Assembly: GCA_026119855.1 (NCBI GenBank)
Contig: JAOWBW010002211.1
Coordinates: 46,473 to 110,472 of the forward strand
Source of the DNA: Campanula takesimana
Taxonomy: Eukaryota > Streptophyta > Magnoliopsida > Asterales > Campanulaceae
DNA: 64,000 nt
Direction of reading: 5' to 3'
In this document: positions 46,741 through 57,447 of the stretch, piece by piece
How the letters are laid out: every line of letters begins with the position of its first letter
Numbering within the stretch: the stretch's first letter is position 1
Notes under the pieces: generated by a model
What the model saw: only the letters and a program-made list of their open reading frames with translations
Databases searched by the model: none
Told to the model about the DNA's origin: nothing
Made by a program: the position numbers and the translations under genes

Positions 46741-47288
46741 GTTCATGAAGAAGCTCTCGTTCTTGAGTCACATAGCCCCTAGGGCGTCATCATTTGTCGA
46801 TCAAAGCAAGAGACTCATCCTTGTGCGAGGGAACAAACATAAGAGGACATGGAAAGAGCTACTCCATTCTCGGGAAGCCTTTTGACATATGTAGGGGCAC
46901 ATGCTTAAAGAAGCTTGAAAACTGAATTACATGTTGTTGCTACTTGCTGCCCAAACCAATTGACTCACTGGGGACTATTTGTGCAGCCTCGTACCCCATA
47001 TCAATCATGAGCTCATTCTCAGACGGGCCTTCTTTCACATGAGCCCAAAAAATGCACATTGCAAGAACAATCTCTCTTATGGAAACAACCCAAAACGACC
47101 TTTGATTGTGCCGTATCTTGTCGAGCTTTTTACAATTCCGAAGTTGACTCGGTGGGGAATTGACTTGCTGAGGAGATTCAATGTAGAACTTGTGCGGTCG
47201 TCTTCTTTAGAGGTCGGGGATCTCCATTTCTCTTTCCCTTCTCTCTCTCACTCTCTCATTTTTTTTTATGACGCACCCTATTTTTTGC

Positions 47289-47322
47289 ATATACCGCCCT
47301 TTCAGATTTTTAATCTAGCGGG
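47289..47322 (-). other. Hairpin motif 2, D copy a
   Basis: Minus sense: GCTAGATT... TCT-GAAA-GGG (G-U pairs), with a decayed outer right arm. T-tract 47260-47268 beside it. Confidence 0.5.
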
Positions 47323-47784
47323 CATCTCTTTTGCGTCTTCATTTTGACTCGATTAATGAGGAAGTGTGCATTGACTCTAGATGAGGATGAGAGACATGTG
47401 ATTTTGCGGTGGAGACCTTTTGTCACTAATGATGAGTGACATTGACTCGACTAGGGAAGTAGCCCCTAGTATTGACTTCATGTATTTATATATTTTTGAA
47501 TGACTCACGAAGGCAAGTAAGTCATTAAGAGAGAAGAGAAGGAAAGCCCCAGTTTGATTGCAAGAAACTGGGAGTATCGCTGAAAGATAGGAAGCCCCTA
47601 GACTCGACAAGGAACGTGAAATGATTTCAAATCTAAGAAAGTTGTTCAATCTTGAGGTGATTAATTCATTGGCAAATGACTTGTACAAAGATGTCTTGAC
47701 AAGTTCGAGATGAAGGTCGATCACCATAACGCACTAGGGCTAAACATATCTTCTTTCTTGCATGAGACCGGACCCGCAGGTTGC

Positions 47785-47821
47785 CTACGTTCCTCCAGTG
47801 TAGAGGCTCAGGTCACCATAG
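47785..47821 (-). other. Hairpin motif 1, D copy (class II)
   Basis: Minus sense: arms CTATG/CGTAG, inner CCTC...GAGG with a TACACTG loop. Confidence 0.7.
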
Positions 47822-47947
47822 TTCTTGTTAATACTCCATTCTTCATGATGGTTGTCGATGTAGCTTTGTCCTTTGTGGAATGGTGTTGATCTTGTACTTC
47901 TTTGATTGAGGGGGATTTTTTTTTTTTTTTTTGTGCTCTAACTTTTG

Positions 47948-47980
47948 CCTAGGTTGTTTTGAAGAGTTCAACCTAGCGAG
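47948..47980 (-). other. Hairpin motif 2, D copy b
   Basis: Minus sense: outer CTAGGTTG...CAACCTAG, eight pairs, but the inner CCC-GNRA-GGG is lost. T-tracts on both sides (47919-47934, 47990-48003). Confidence 0.55.
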
Positions 47981-48508
47981 CTTTCTCCTTTTTTTTTTTT
48001 TTTAAATCCCCTTGAAACATTGCTTGATTTTTCTCCATGGTTGTAGTTCCACCTTGCTTTGGCGTTTGATGTCTTGGATTTGTCGTTGATGTTATCGCCT
48101 TCGTCACGATGTTTAGCCCCTAGGCGTTCAAGTGATGGCCTTCGTTCCAAAACTTGCTTAGACATCTTTTCATCATTTTGCCAAGAATTAAATTGAACAA
48201 CTTGGAAGAGTGTATGAGGACAATAACGACTTTTATTTGATGAGACCGACTTAAACTTTGACATTAATGAGAAGAAAACTTAATGCACACACTAGAGGAC
48301 TTGACTTTTTTTTTTATTCCTATTTACTAGGTAGAGAAAGAGAAACGGAGACTGTTGTCGTCGTCCTTGTTGTTGTAGTCCTCCTTGTAACATGATCTCT
48401 TGTTGAAACCCTATTTCAAAACCAAGCCTCTTCTTTGATGAGTTGCTCTTCACCCACGGTAAATTCACCATTGTCGATCAAATCTTGGATGATGTTTTGG
48501 AGATAGAA

Positions 48509-49027
48509 TCACCCTTCGGTAGTATGGCCACTATGCTTGTGGTAGCCGCACCATTTATCATGTGCATGATTTTTATGTATCCCCTTCGGCTTGTATCCTT
48601 CTAAAGGCTTAACCTTTCCATTTGCTACTAAAGCTTCAAATGCTTCGGCTTGGGTCATTCCTAGGAGAGGAGTGAAAAGTCGGTTGTTGGCGGAACTTTT
48701 GTGGCTTTTGAAGGACAGGACACTTGAGCATACTTTATCATTGAACATTGCCTTGCTGTCGGTAAGCTCTTGCAAAAGGGCCTTGAGTTCGGAAACCTCT
48801 TCTTCGCAAGTCCTTTTCTCATGATTAAAACGGGCCTTGAGTTCGGAAACTTCTTCCTCGTGAATTCTTTTCTTAAGAGCAAAATGGGTTTGCCACAAAT
48901 CATCCTTGCGGCGGGCATCCTTGACAAGTCTATCCATTTCTTCCCCCATGGCTCTTATTATGCCGAATAGCTTTTCGTTGGACACGGAAAAATTCCCACC
49001 ATTGTTGTTGTTGCCGTTGGAAGCCAT
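48509..49027 (-). pseudogene. Element D gag remnant
   Basis: ATG at 49027 (MASNGNNNNGGNFS) chosen as the start; the open frame extends further upstream to 49126 but those residues look unlike gag. The middle is a charged coiled-coil-like stretch with a duplicated EEEVSELKA block. The end has a Tat gag signature: FEALVANGKVKPLEGYKP, then WCGYHKHSGHTTEG, which lines up with VAQGVLKPIEGYRPP and YCAYHVSPGHATDDC in B. The frame stops exactly where the next knuckle residues (Asp-Cys) are expected. The capsid core is missing, so this is a shortened gag and pol is absent altogether. Confidence 0.75.
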
Positions 49028-49319
49028 TGAACCTATTGGAAGAACACGGTTGATCTTAGATTGGCCCACAAACACCTTTTGAGTAAAATAATTTTCCCAC
49101 AAACAAGAGAAGAGACTCAACCACATAAAGAAAAAGTTATTTATTTATTTATTTACAAAAGTCGGAAGGACGTAGTCCTTTTTTGGGGTTTCTAGAAAAA
49201 TAGTGGAATCGTCACACTAGTATATAGACCTTCTCGCGGTCCCATATACTCATCGGATTCCACCACGCTTGTGATACCTACATGTGACGGGATTAAACTA
49301 AATTAATGTCATAAAGCAT

Positions 49320-49400
49320 ACATGCGGGGACGGAGTTTTATTTCGTCCATAATAACCACTTGGGGACGGAGTTTTATTTCGTCCCTAATAACCACTTGTT
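49320..49400. repeat. Duplicated 37-bp unit, element D leader
   Basis: Two copies of gggacggagttttatttcgt followed by aataaccactt. Confidence 0.9.
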
Positions 49401-49856
49401 TCTTTTGGAAACGGCATGTATGATTTGATGACATTAGTTTAGGGAAATCTCGACACATGAAAACTGACTTGGTCACGGAGTGTTAGAACCTAGACTAAGA
49501 ATGTGTTGGCTTGTGCTCGGCTAAAGAGAGGCTTAAAGGTCACCCCCGGCATGTAGTCATGAACTACGCCACGGGTTGAGGTTTACCGCTTCGGAAGAGT
49601 CAAGGTCGGGTGGAGCTTGAAACTTCCTAGGACGGGCCTCGACGGGTTTGGGGTTATGAACTTGTGCGACTCGATATTGAACAATTCATAGGAATATGTG
49701 CATGTAGTGTGAGGTCAAGCCAAGTGACAAAAATATTTTTTACTTTTTTTTTTATGAAAGAAAAGAAAAGCAAATATGTGCAAGTAAAGAGAGGATGGAG
49801 GAGAATTAAGGTCCTAAATTATTACAACTTCCGAGTCAACCAATGACCGGTCAAAG

Positions 49857-50100
49857 CAAAGAAGGGAGAGGGCGAGAATGCAATTTTCTGAACTCCAGGG
49901 GCTGTTTTGAAACTTTCTGAAACATGGGAATCAAACTGCACTATTCTAAAACCCAGGGACTGTTCTGCACTTTTCTGAAACCCAATGACTGTTCTGCAGT
50001 TCTCTGAATTCCAGTGACCAAACTGCTGTTTTGGGAGATCCAGTGACCAAACTGTAATTTTCTGGAACTTCAGTGACCAAACTGTAATTTCCGAATCCAG
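49857..50100 (-). repeat. Short tandem array near the PBS, element D leader
   Basis: About seven units of 30-37 bp, e.g. ccagtgaccaaactg with ttttctga. It lies 550-800 bp downstream of the PBS in the transcript. Confidence 0.85.
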
Positions 50101-50647
50101 CCCATTTTTTTTTAAGAAAATCAAAGATTTTGGGAAGAGAAAGGAAATGAGGAAAATATGTACAAAAGCTTTGTCCCAAAATTAAAATGTAACTCCCTCT
50201 TTTGATTTGATAAAAACTAAAAAAGTGGAACAAAGCTTGCCTTCCCAATCATTTTTTTTTAGTGCAAGAATAAACAAGGAATACTCACACACACACACCT
50301 AGCACACTAAGCACGCACACACACACAATGCACATACTGTACAGGCGCCTGTTCTGTTATGGCTGCCCCTTTTTTTTCTTTTTTTTTTTTGTTTTGTTCT
50401 TATGCAAAGGAGACCAAGAACAAATTAAAATTTATTTGCAAGAAGAAGAAGAGATGGTGAATAATATTAGAATGTACAAAAATGATCCCCTTTAACATTT
50501 TTCCCCTGCATGAAACTTGTTAGCACAATAACATAAAATTGAAGGACATAACGGAAGGTGGACGCTTCCAACCCTTTTTACCAGAATGCCCAGAAAACAG
50601 AATAAAAGAACACCAAAAGCGGAAACGCAAGTTTAACCCTCTAAGTC

Positions 50648-50666
50648 GTCCCGATCGGAGACGCCA
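50648..50666 (-). promoter_or_regulatory. Primer binding site of element D
   Basis: Minus strand TGGCGTCTCCGATCGGGAC, one base after the LTR end; two differences from H's PBS in the first ten to fifteen bases. Confidence 0.75.
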
Positions 50667-50667
50667 C

Positions 50668-51863
50668 TGTAGATACCCCGGAAAAACCACAACTTGGCTA
50701 GAGCGGTGAATTATCCTAGGATGTCTATTTTGGTTTTAATTGTTTAGAGTCGCCACCTATGTTTTTAAAGGAACATAAGAAAAATCTAGAAATAGCCTAA
50801 TTTATGTACAAAATCAGAGATTCGGGAGAGAAGGGTTCGGGGGTTAGATGACGGAGTGGGAAGTACTTAAACACCCACTCCGCCCCGCTTACGCGGGTCT
50901 TGCTACTATTGGTGTTCTAATGTTAAATGTCCTTATTTTATTGATATTAAAAATGTGCTAACAATTATAATGTAAAGAAAAGGGGAGTTGCAAAGGGAAA
51001 TAAAAAGAGACTTATTTTATTGATTTAATGCCAACAATTACATGTCAAACGATTACATTAAGAAGTAAATGGTAAATTAAAATGGAGTTTAGAATGTTGG
51101 AATGTAACCTTGACCAAACTTCAATAGTGAAGTGGCCTTTTGGTTGTATTTCTTTTTATGGAGATTGCATACACTAGTAAGACACAAATAAAATAAGAGA
51201 ATAAAATTTGTACCTTAAAAGGAGAACTTCAAACATTCACTTGAGAAGAGTATTGTGTAGAGTTTTCTTGCTTGAATTGTTGTTGAATAGAATTCGTTGT
51301 AAAGAATTCTTGGAGGAAAATGTGTATAGTGTAGAGGTAGAGAAAGTTTTTGGGTCCCTTTCTAAGGCAAAAAGATATGGGTTTTATAGGTAGAAAAGAG
51401 AGGAAAAGATGGCTTTTCAACCAATAAGAAAATAAATAAAATCAAATAATAAAAAGAAAATCAAATTATGAATAAAAGAAATATTTGTTTTAAAGAAATA
51501 GCTAGAATAATGGGATTGGAGGTTACAAAATAAAATGGGTTTAATGCTTAAAATAAGACATGTGATGAAAATGTTGTTTTTGACTCTAAAAATGGAGGGA
51601 AAAGGCTGCAATCCGTAAAGTGGGAAGCGCGCGAGTCTGGCCTTTTGGACCAAACGCGCGCATAACCATTACGGGAGGCGCCCGCTTTTGAGAATGACAG
51701 AATGACAGAAATGACTCTAAAGTCAACTCTGTTATGCAGTTTGGTCCAAAACTAATGGAATTTGTTAGGAACTTAACCGAAGTAACAGAAGTCAACAAAA
51801 ATAAGTTAAATAAAAATACTATGTATGCAATCGGGGTGAGAGGTCCAAGGCGGGGTGTCTACA
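50668..51863 (-). repeat. 5' LTR of element D
   Basis: 1196 bp, aligns with 42674-43884. TATA CCTATAAAA (51382-51390, minus), GC words at 51617-51690, PBS-like GAGTCGCCAC at 50747-50756. Confidence 0.95.
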
Positions 51864-52510
51864 ACTGAATATTATCCTCGATCAATGGCCGAAGCTGATT
51901 GAAAGTACTAGATCCCTAAATGTCTTCGATCAATGGCCGCAGCTGATTGAAAGTACTGAACATGTCCTCGATCAATTCAACATTGAAAGTACTGGACAAT
52001 TTGATGTAGATTTTCTGAATATCCTCGATCAATCAGTTCATGGGGATGATTTGAAAGTACTGGACATTATCCTCGATCATTGGCTGAAGCTGGTTGAAAG
52101 TACTGGATGCAGAATCTCTTGATTTGATGTTGTTGTAGATTTGTGGAATATCCTGAATATCCTCGATCAATGGCTGAAGCTGATTGAAAGTACTAGACAT
52201 TATCCTCGATCAATGGCCGAAGCTGATTGAAAGTACTGGATGCAGAATTTCTTGATTTGATGTAGGTTTGTAGGTTTCTGAATATCCTCGATCAATCAGT
52301 TCATAGAGCTGATTGAAAGTATTGGACATTATCCTCGATCAATGCTCTCACATTGAAAGTACTGGATGCAGAATCTCTTGATTTGATGTAGGTTTGTAGA
52401 CTTCTAAATATCCTCAATCAATCAGTTCATGGTGCTGATTGAAAGTACTGAACATTATGCTCGATCAATGCTCTTACATTGAAAGTACTGGATGCAGATG
52501 TGTCTGAATT
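51864..52510 (-). repeat. Tandem array of element E, continuing from 42673
   Basis: Irregular units of about 35-90 bp with atcctcgatcaatggccg, agctgattgaaagtactg and gatgcagaatctcttgattt. The last unit of the left part ends at 42673, so D sits inside the array. Confidence 0.9.
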
Positions 52511-52731
52511 CTTGGGGGATCATCTGATCGTTGTTGAATTTTTTTTTTTGAGCATGGATTGGTTTTTGTGTACCTATTTATACAACAAGTAGAACCTATT
52601 CTAGCAAGCAATTTAGCTTTGATTTTAGTTTGTGATTGGACTTATATGGCGGTGACAAATTTATGTGCATGCCCGGTCGGTCAACCATGGTGTAAGTAGT
52701 ATGAATAGCATGGATTCACGATGGGATATTT
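52511..52731 (-). other. Element E remainder before G
   Basis: Non-coding; one T-run (52540-52549). The last five bases, TATTT, would be G's target duplication; the partner is outside. Confidence 0.5.
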
Positions 52732-53446
52732 TGTCACGCCCCGTACCCGTGGTCCTACTTAGCCCCACGCTCGGGACATGCACGGAAGACGTCATAAAAC
52801 ATTTTAGGAAAATTTTTCGAAACGTACTTTCATAAAAGTTTCATATAACCAAACACATTTACTTGAAACTTGATATCATATCCACACAACAAACTTTCAC
52901 AATCAAAAGTACTTAGTCATAAGGCTTACACACTTTACTTACAAATTTACAACTCACCAACATGTTCCAAAAATAGGTGATACAAAGATGAAGTCATGGT
53001 TACACTACCCAAAAGGTTATACATTTACATAATGTAGCCTTTCATACCAAACTTACTTTCCCAAAATGTCTTACCCAGAATCACCTCCTCGAAGTCCTCC
53101 CTTGAAGTGACCTATCCCCTGGGCTCTCCTTTATCTAAAACATTAAACAAATAAGGGTGAGAATGAATCTCATTAAGCTACTAAAATGCATCTACGTTAC
53201 ATGCTAAAATGATACTCGGAATTGAACAATGTCAATAAACATCCACATAGCACATAACATGAGAGGCTCCCTATCGCCAACCGTCCCATACCGGTTGGAA
53301 ATAACGATCAACTCAGCATACCACACATAAGGCGGAAATAAACACTCATACGTGGATACTGAGCCAAGGTTCTTAAATCAAACATATAACCATCTGAGAG
53401 GTATCAACTGAGCAGCACCAAAGGGTTGAAACCGGTTCATGAACCA

Positions 53447-53481
<35 letters not shown>

Positions 53482-54875
53482 GAGGGGGAAAATGACACAT
53501 AATCATAACCCAAACGGCGACTAAACTCACTCAAGGGAGAGCTAGCCCAGACCCAATCCGTGGCCCAAGGAAAGGGGTTAAAAATGGGAAATCAAATGGT
53601 AGAAGCCTTACAATGAACTTGGCTCGTGTGCCATTATAATCTCTACCACTTCCCGACACTACAACAAGTACCAACTGGACTTCCAAACGAGCATAGTAAT
53701 GAATACTTGCTTAAACAAAAACCAGGGGTAATGATTCCAAAGTAGGGAACCAAGCTAAACATATCACAAAGATGAACCAGTCCAAACCACATCAAAAGAT
53801 GTTCACCAATAACCAATGAACATTTAGTCAATTTCCACAACACATATGTTCACAAAGGAACCAATTTCAAACACTAGGGTGTTCCACAACAACCCTCTAG
53901 GTACTCTAGGATATCACCTAAGACCTAGACCAAACTTGAACTTTAAATCACTTGAAATGGAACAACTCCATTTTTCAGCCATCCTGGGCGGTCGCCCACA
54001 CCAACCTGTGCGGCCTCCCAAAATACTCTATATCAAGACAAAAATCTTCCAGATAAGATTGCAGCCGCACGCCCTTTTTGGGCGGTCGCCCACTCTACTC
54101 GACAGACCAAAACTTGCTAATTTTACTCCTTTCGTTTAACAGACCCAAAAGTACGAACCAACTTCTATCATACCAAACATAATTCAACCAAACTGAGTTA
54201 TACAACATAAATATGACTTCTTTACACAACCAACATCAACTTCCCAAATACTCCCTTTGTCCCAAAATTACAAGTATCACAAATATCATTCAAATCACAA
54301 AATTAACAAGTACAAGTATCAAGTATAACATATATGACCATTTTAATATTTAAAGGGGAATTAGTAACTTACTTATTTCCGGAAAAAGTATCGCTGAAAT
54401 AAGTTTTGTTCGGGTAGAAATGACCTACTCAATGCCCTGATCATTTTTATATAATTAGTTTTTAAAACGGATAAGTAAATAAAAAGAATTAAATTGAAAT
54501 GGGTTGTACTTACCTTTTCTTTCTAACCCTAAGAGAAAGTACGAGAGAGTTGCAGAACACAAGAATGAAACACAGAGAAAGAAAGCAAACATGTTATATT
54601 AGATTTTTTTTCTCCATTTTCTTATTTTGGTCACCCAACTTTTATTTTTAACACTTTAGCCCCTAAACTTATATTTTCACAAAAGACCCTAAAGTTTCAA
54701 CTTAATCATTTAACTCCTTTAATCATTATTATTACTAACTAAGTAAATAACACAAATAATCAAGTAAGATATGCAAATCATAAAATATGATGCAACACAT
54801 AAAATGCACACATAATGTCAAATTAAAATCCCCAAAAATATAAAATAAATAGGGACGGGTTTTGGGGTCGTTACA
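52732..54875 (-). repeat. 3' LTR of chromovirus G
   Basis: 2144 bp, minus strand TGTAACGACCCC...GGGGCGTGACA. Contains a cac/aac run (53449-53480) and CpG words at 53984-54096. Confidence 0.85.
53984..54096. repeat. CpG dyad words in the G LTR
   Basis: TGGGCGGTCGCCCA-type words at 53984-53999 and 54079-54092, plus CTGTGCGGCCTCCCA and GCAGCCGCACGCCC between them. The word core (GCGGTCGC) is shared with copia A. Confidence 0.8.
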
Positions 54876-54892
54876 ATCACTCCCCCTTAAAG
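54876..54892 (-). promoter_or_regulatory. Polypurine tract of chromovirus G
   Basis: Minus strand CTTTAAGGGGGAGTGAT immediately before TGTAACG. Confidence 0.85.
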
Positions 54893-54909
54893 AAAATTCG
54901 TCCTGAATT

Positions 54910-56169
54910 TTAGAATAACTTACCAAACGAATTAAATAACCAAGGATATTTCCTCTCCATTTCATCTCCAAGCTCCCAAGTAGACTCTTCCACATTATGG
55001 TTTCTCCACACAACTCTAACAAGAGGAATACTCTTAGTTCTCAATTCTTGAACTTTAGAACCAATCACCTGAACTGGATGTTCCTCATAGGACATACTGG
55101 GTTCAATATCCTCAGGTATCTCAGATAACACATGAGATGGATCATACACATACTTTCGAAGCATAGAAACATGGAACACATTATGAATCTTGTCAAGAGA
55201 ATGAGGTAACGCAAGACGATAAGCTCGATCTCCAACTCTTCCCAAAATCTCAAAAGGACCTACGAACCTTGGTGCAAGCTTGCCTTTTTTCCCATATCTT
55301 TTAATTCCCACCTTTGGAGAAACTTTCAAAAACACAAAATCACCCTTTTCAAACTCAAGGTCTCGCCTCCAGTGATCAGCATAACTCTTTTGTCGACTCT
55401 GAGCAGTAGTCAATCGATCCCGAATAAGCTTAACCTTCTCAACTGAGTCATTAACCATGTCAATACCCCAAATCTTGGCTTTCCCAACATCATCCCAACA
55501 AATAGGTGAACGACATTTTCTTCCATACAATGCTTCATAAAGAGCCATCCCAATACTCGACTGAAAACTGTTGTTATAAGCAAATTCTACGAGAGGCAAA
55601 TGAATATCCCAAGAATCTGTAAAATCAACTGAACAAGCTCTCAACATATCCTCAAGAATCTGAATGGTCCTTACTGACTGGCCATCTGTTTGAGGATGAA
55701 AAGCAGTACTGAATCTCAATTCTGAACCCAAAGCCTTCTGAAATGCTTGCCAAAACCGAGATGTGAATCTAGGATCACGATCAAAAACAATGCTAACTGG
55801 AACTCCATGCAACTTCACTATCTCATTAATGTACATGGTAGCAAGCCTTTCCATCGAATAACCAATCTCAATAGGTAAGAAGTGAGAAGACTTTGTCAAT
55901 CTGTCTACAATCACCCAAACTGCATCATGCCTTCTTCGAGTACGAGGTAACCCTGTCACAAAATCCATAGTAATATGTTCCCACTTCCATTCCGGAATTT
56001 CTAATGGTTGAAGCAATCCCGCGGGCCTTTGATGTTCAGCTTTCACTTGTTGACAAGTCAAACACTTCGACACATAATCCGCTATTTCCCGCTTCATGTT
56101 GTTCCACCAAAACTGTTGCTTCAAATCTTGATACATTTTGGTACTCCCGGGATGAATGGTATACCTCAA
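54910..56169 (-). pseudogene. Chromovirus G integrase with chromodomain-like C-terminus
   Basis: A 419-residue frame. The zinc-binding domain ends CLTCQQVKAEHQRP. The DDE core has the first Asp in MDFVTGLP and the second in FDRDPRFTSRFW, but the block that should carry the catalytic glutamate reads GQSVRTIQ: Val replaces Glu. The GPY/F-like part follows (KLAPRFVGPFEIL). The last 50 residues, KSIPLVRVVWRNHNVEESTW and then MERKYPWLF, resemble the chromodomain that directs such elements to marked chromatin. The missing Glu should abolish strand transfer. A stop at 56190 also cuts the frame from RNase H. Confidence 0.92.
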
Positions 56170-56190
56170 CTTATGGCCTTCCTCGAGAAC

Positions 56191-56697
56191 TTAAAGTTTA
56201 ATCCCATCAACAATAGGAAGACACAATCTACCTCTGAAAGTCAATACTCCTTCAGAACTGAGAGAAAAGTCTTCAAATCTTCCATCTTTGATTTTTCCCA
56301 CAACCTTCACTAACTCGGGGTCATCTTTCTGAGGATCCTTGATTTGTTGAATTAAGGTTGGTAATACACTGATATTTGCAAATATAGCCCCATGCCTCGA
56401 CTCATAAGGACACCAATCTCGAGCATCTTCTAACATCTTCCATTCCCGTACCATCAATAAAGCTACATAAGATTTCCTACTAATAGCATCAGCTACCACA
56501 TTCGCCTTGCCCGGATGATAAGAAATGGTGCAATCATAATCCTTCAACAACTCCATCCATCTTTGTTGTCTATTGTTCAACTCTTTCTGGGAGAAAAGAT
56601 ACTTCAAACTCTGATGATCTGTGAAAATCTCAAATTTTGCTCCATATAGATAATGCTTCCATTTTTGTAACACAAAAACAATAGCTGCAAGCTCCAT
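56191..56697 (-). pseudogene. Chromovirus G RNase H, C-terminal part, and tether
   Basis: A 168-residue frame: [19 protein letters not shown] (with the RNase H Glu), [20 protein letters not shown] (Asp), and [13 protein letters not shown] (last Asp), followed by a linker to integrase. In phase with the frame upstream; a TAG at 56716 replaces a codon in the conserved lead-in to this block. Confidence 0.88.
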
Positions 56698-56715
56698 GTC
56701 ATGGGTAGGATAATT

Positions 56716-57447
56716 CTACTCACTAGGAGTTAACTTCCTTGAAGCATACGCAATTACCTTCCCACTTTGCATTAGAACACATCCCAAGCCTTCTTTTGAA
56801 GCATCACTATAAATTACCAATTCATCATTCCCATTAGGCAGTGCAAGAATAGGAGCGGTGGTCAACCTTTTCTTTAACTCTTCAAAACTAACTTGACATT
56901 TATCATCCCACACATATGGCATATTCTTTCGAGTCAACTGAGTCAATGGTGTAGCAATCTTAGAAAACCCTTCAATGAATCTTCTATAGTACCCAGCTAA
57001 CCCCAAGAAACTTCGAATTTCAGTAACTGATTCTGGCCTTTTCCAATTCACAATAGCTTCAATCTTTGATGGATCAACAGATATACCTCTATTAGAAACC
57101 ACATGTCCCAGAAAAGAAACTTCATCGAGCCAAAAAACACACTTACTGAATTTTGCAAACAACTGCTTCTCCCGAAGAATAGATAGAACCATTCGCAAGT
57201 GTTGCTCATGTTCCTCCCGAGACTTAGAATAAACAAGGATGTCATCAATGAACACAACCACAAAAGAATCAAGATAAGGCTTGAAAACCCGATTCATCAT
57301 ATCCATGAAAACAGCTGGAGCGTTTGTTAACCCGAAAGGCATAACAAGAAACTCATAATGACCATACCTACTACGAAAAGCAGTCTTAGGAATGTCTTCT
57401 GAGTGAATCTTCAACTGATGATACCCACTCGTCAAATCAAGCTTCAA
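56716..57447 (-). pseudogene. Chromovirus G reverse transcriptase core and RNase H start
   Basis: A 243-residue frame from [13 protein letters not shown] (first catalytic Asp) through [17 protein letters not shown] and the active site [11 protein letters not shown], then thumb [17 protein letters not shown] and [17 protein letters not shown], to the RNase H start [17 protein letters not shown]. Catalytic residues are intact. The finger part lies in the frame 57437-58693, separated by a frameshift at about 57455-57465. Confidence 0.92.

Larger units (their letters stand above)
42674..51863 (-). mobile_element. Non-autonomous Tat-type LTR element D (LARD-like), complete
   Basis: 9.2 kb with paired LTRs (42674-43884 and 50668-51863), minus-oriented PBS and PPT. 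The only coding remnant is a gag-like frame at 48509-49027. No pol domain found in any frame. The internal part carries tandem arrays (44055-44665, 46440-46740, 49857-50100) and three hairpin motifs of the same kind as B. Inserted in the repeat array of element E. Confidence 0.92.
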
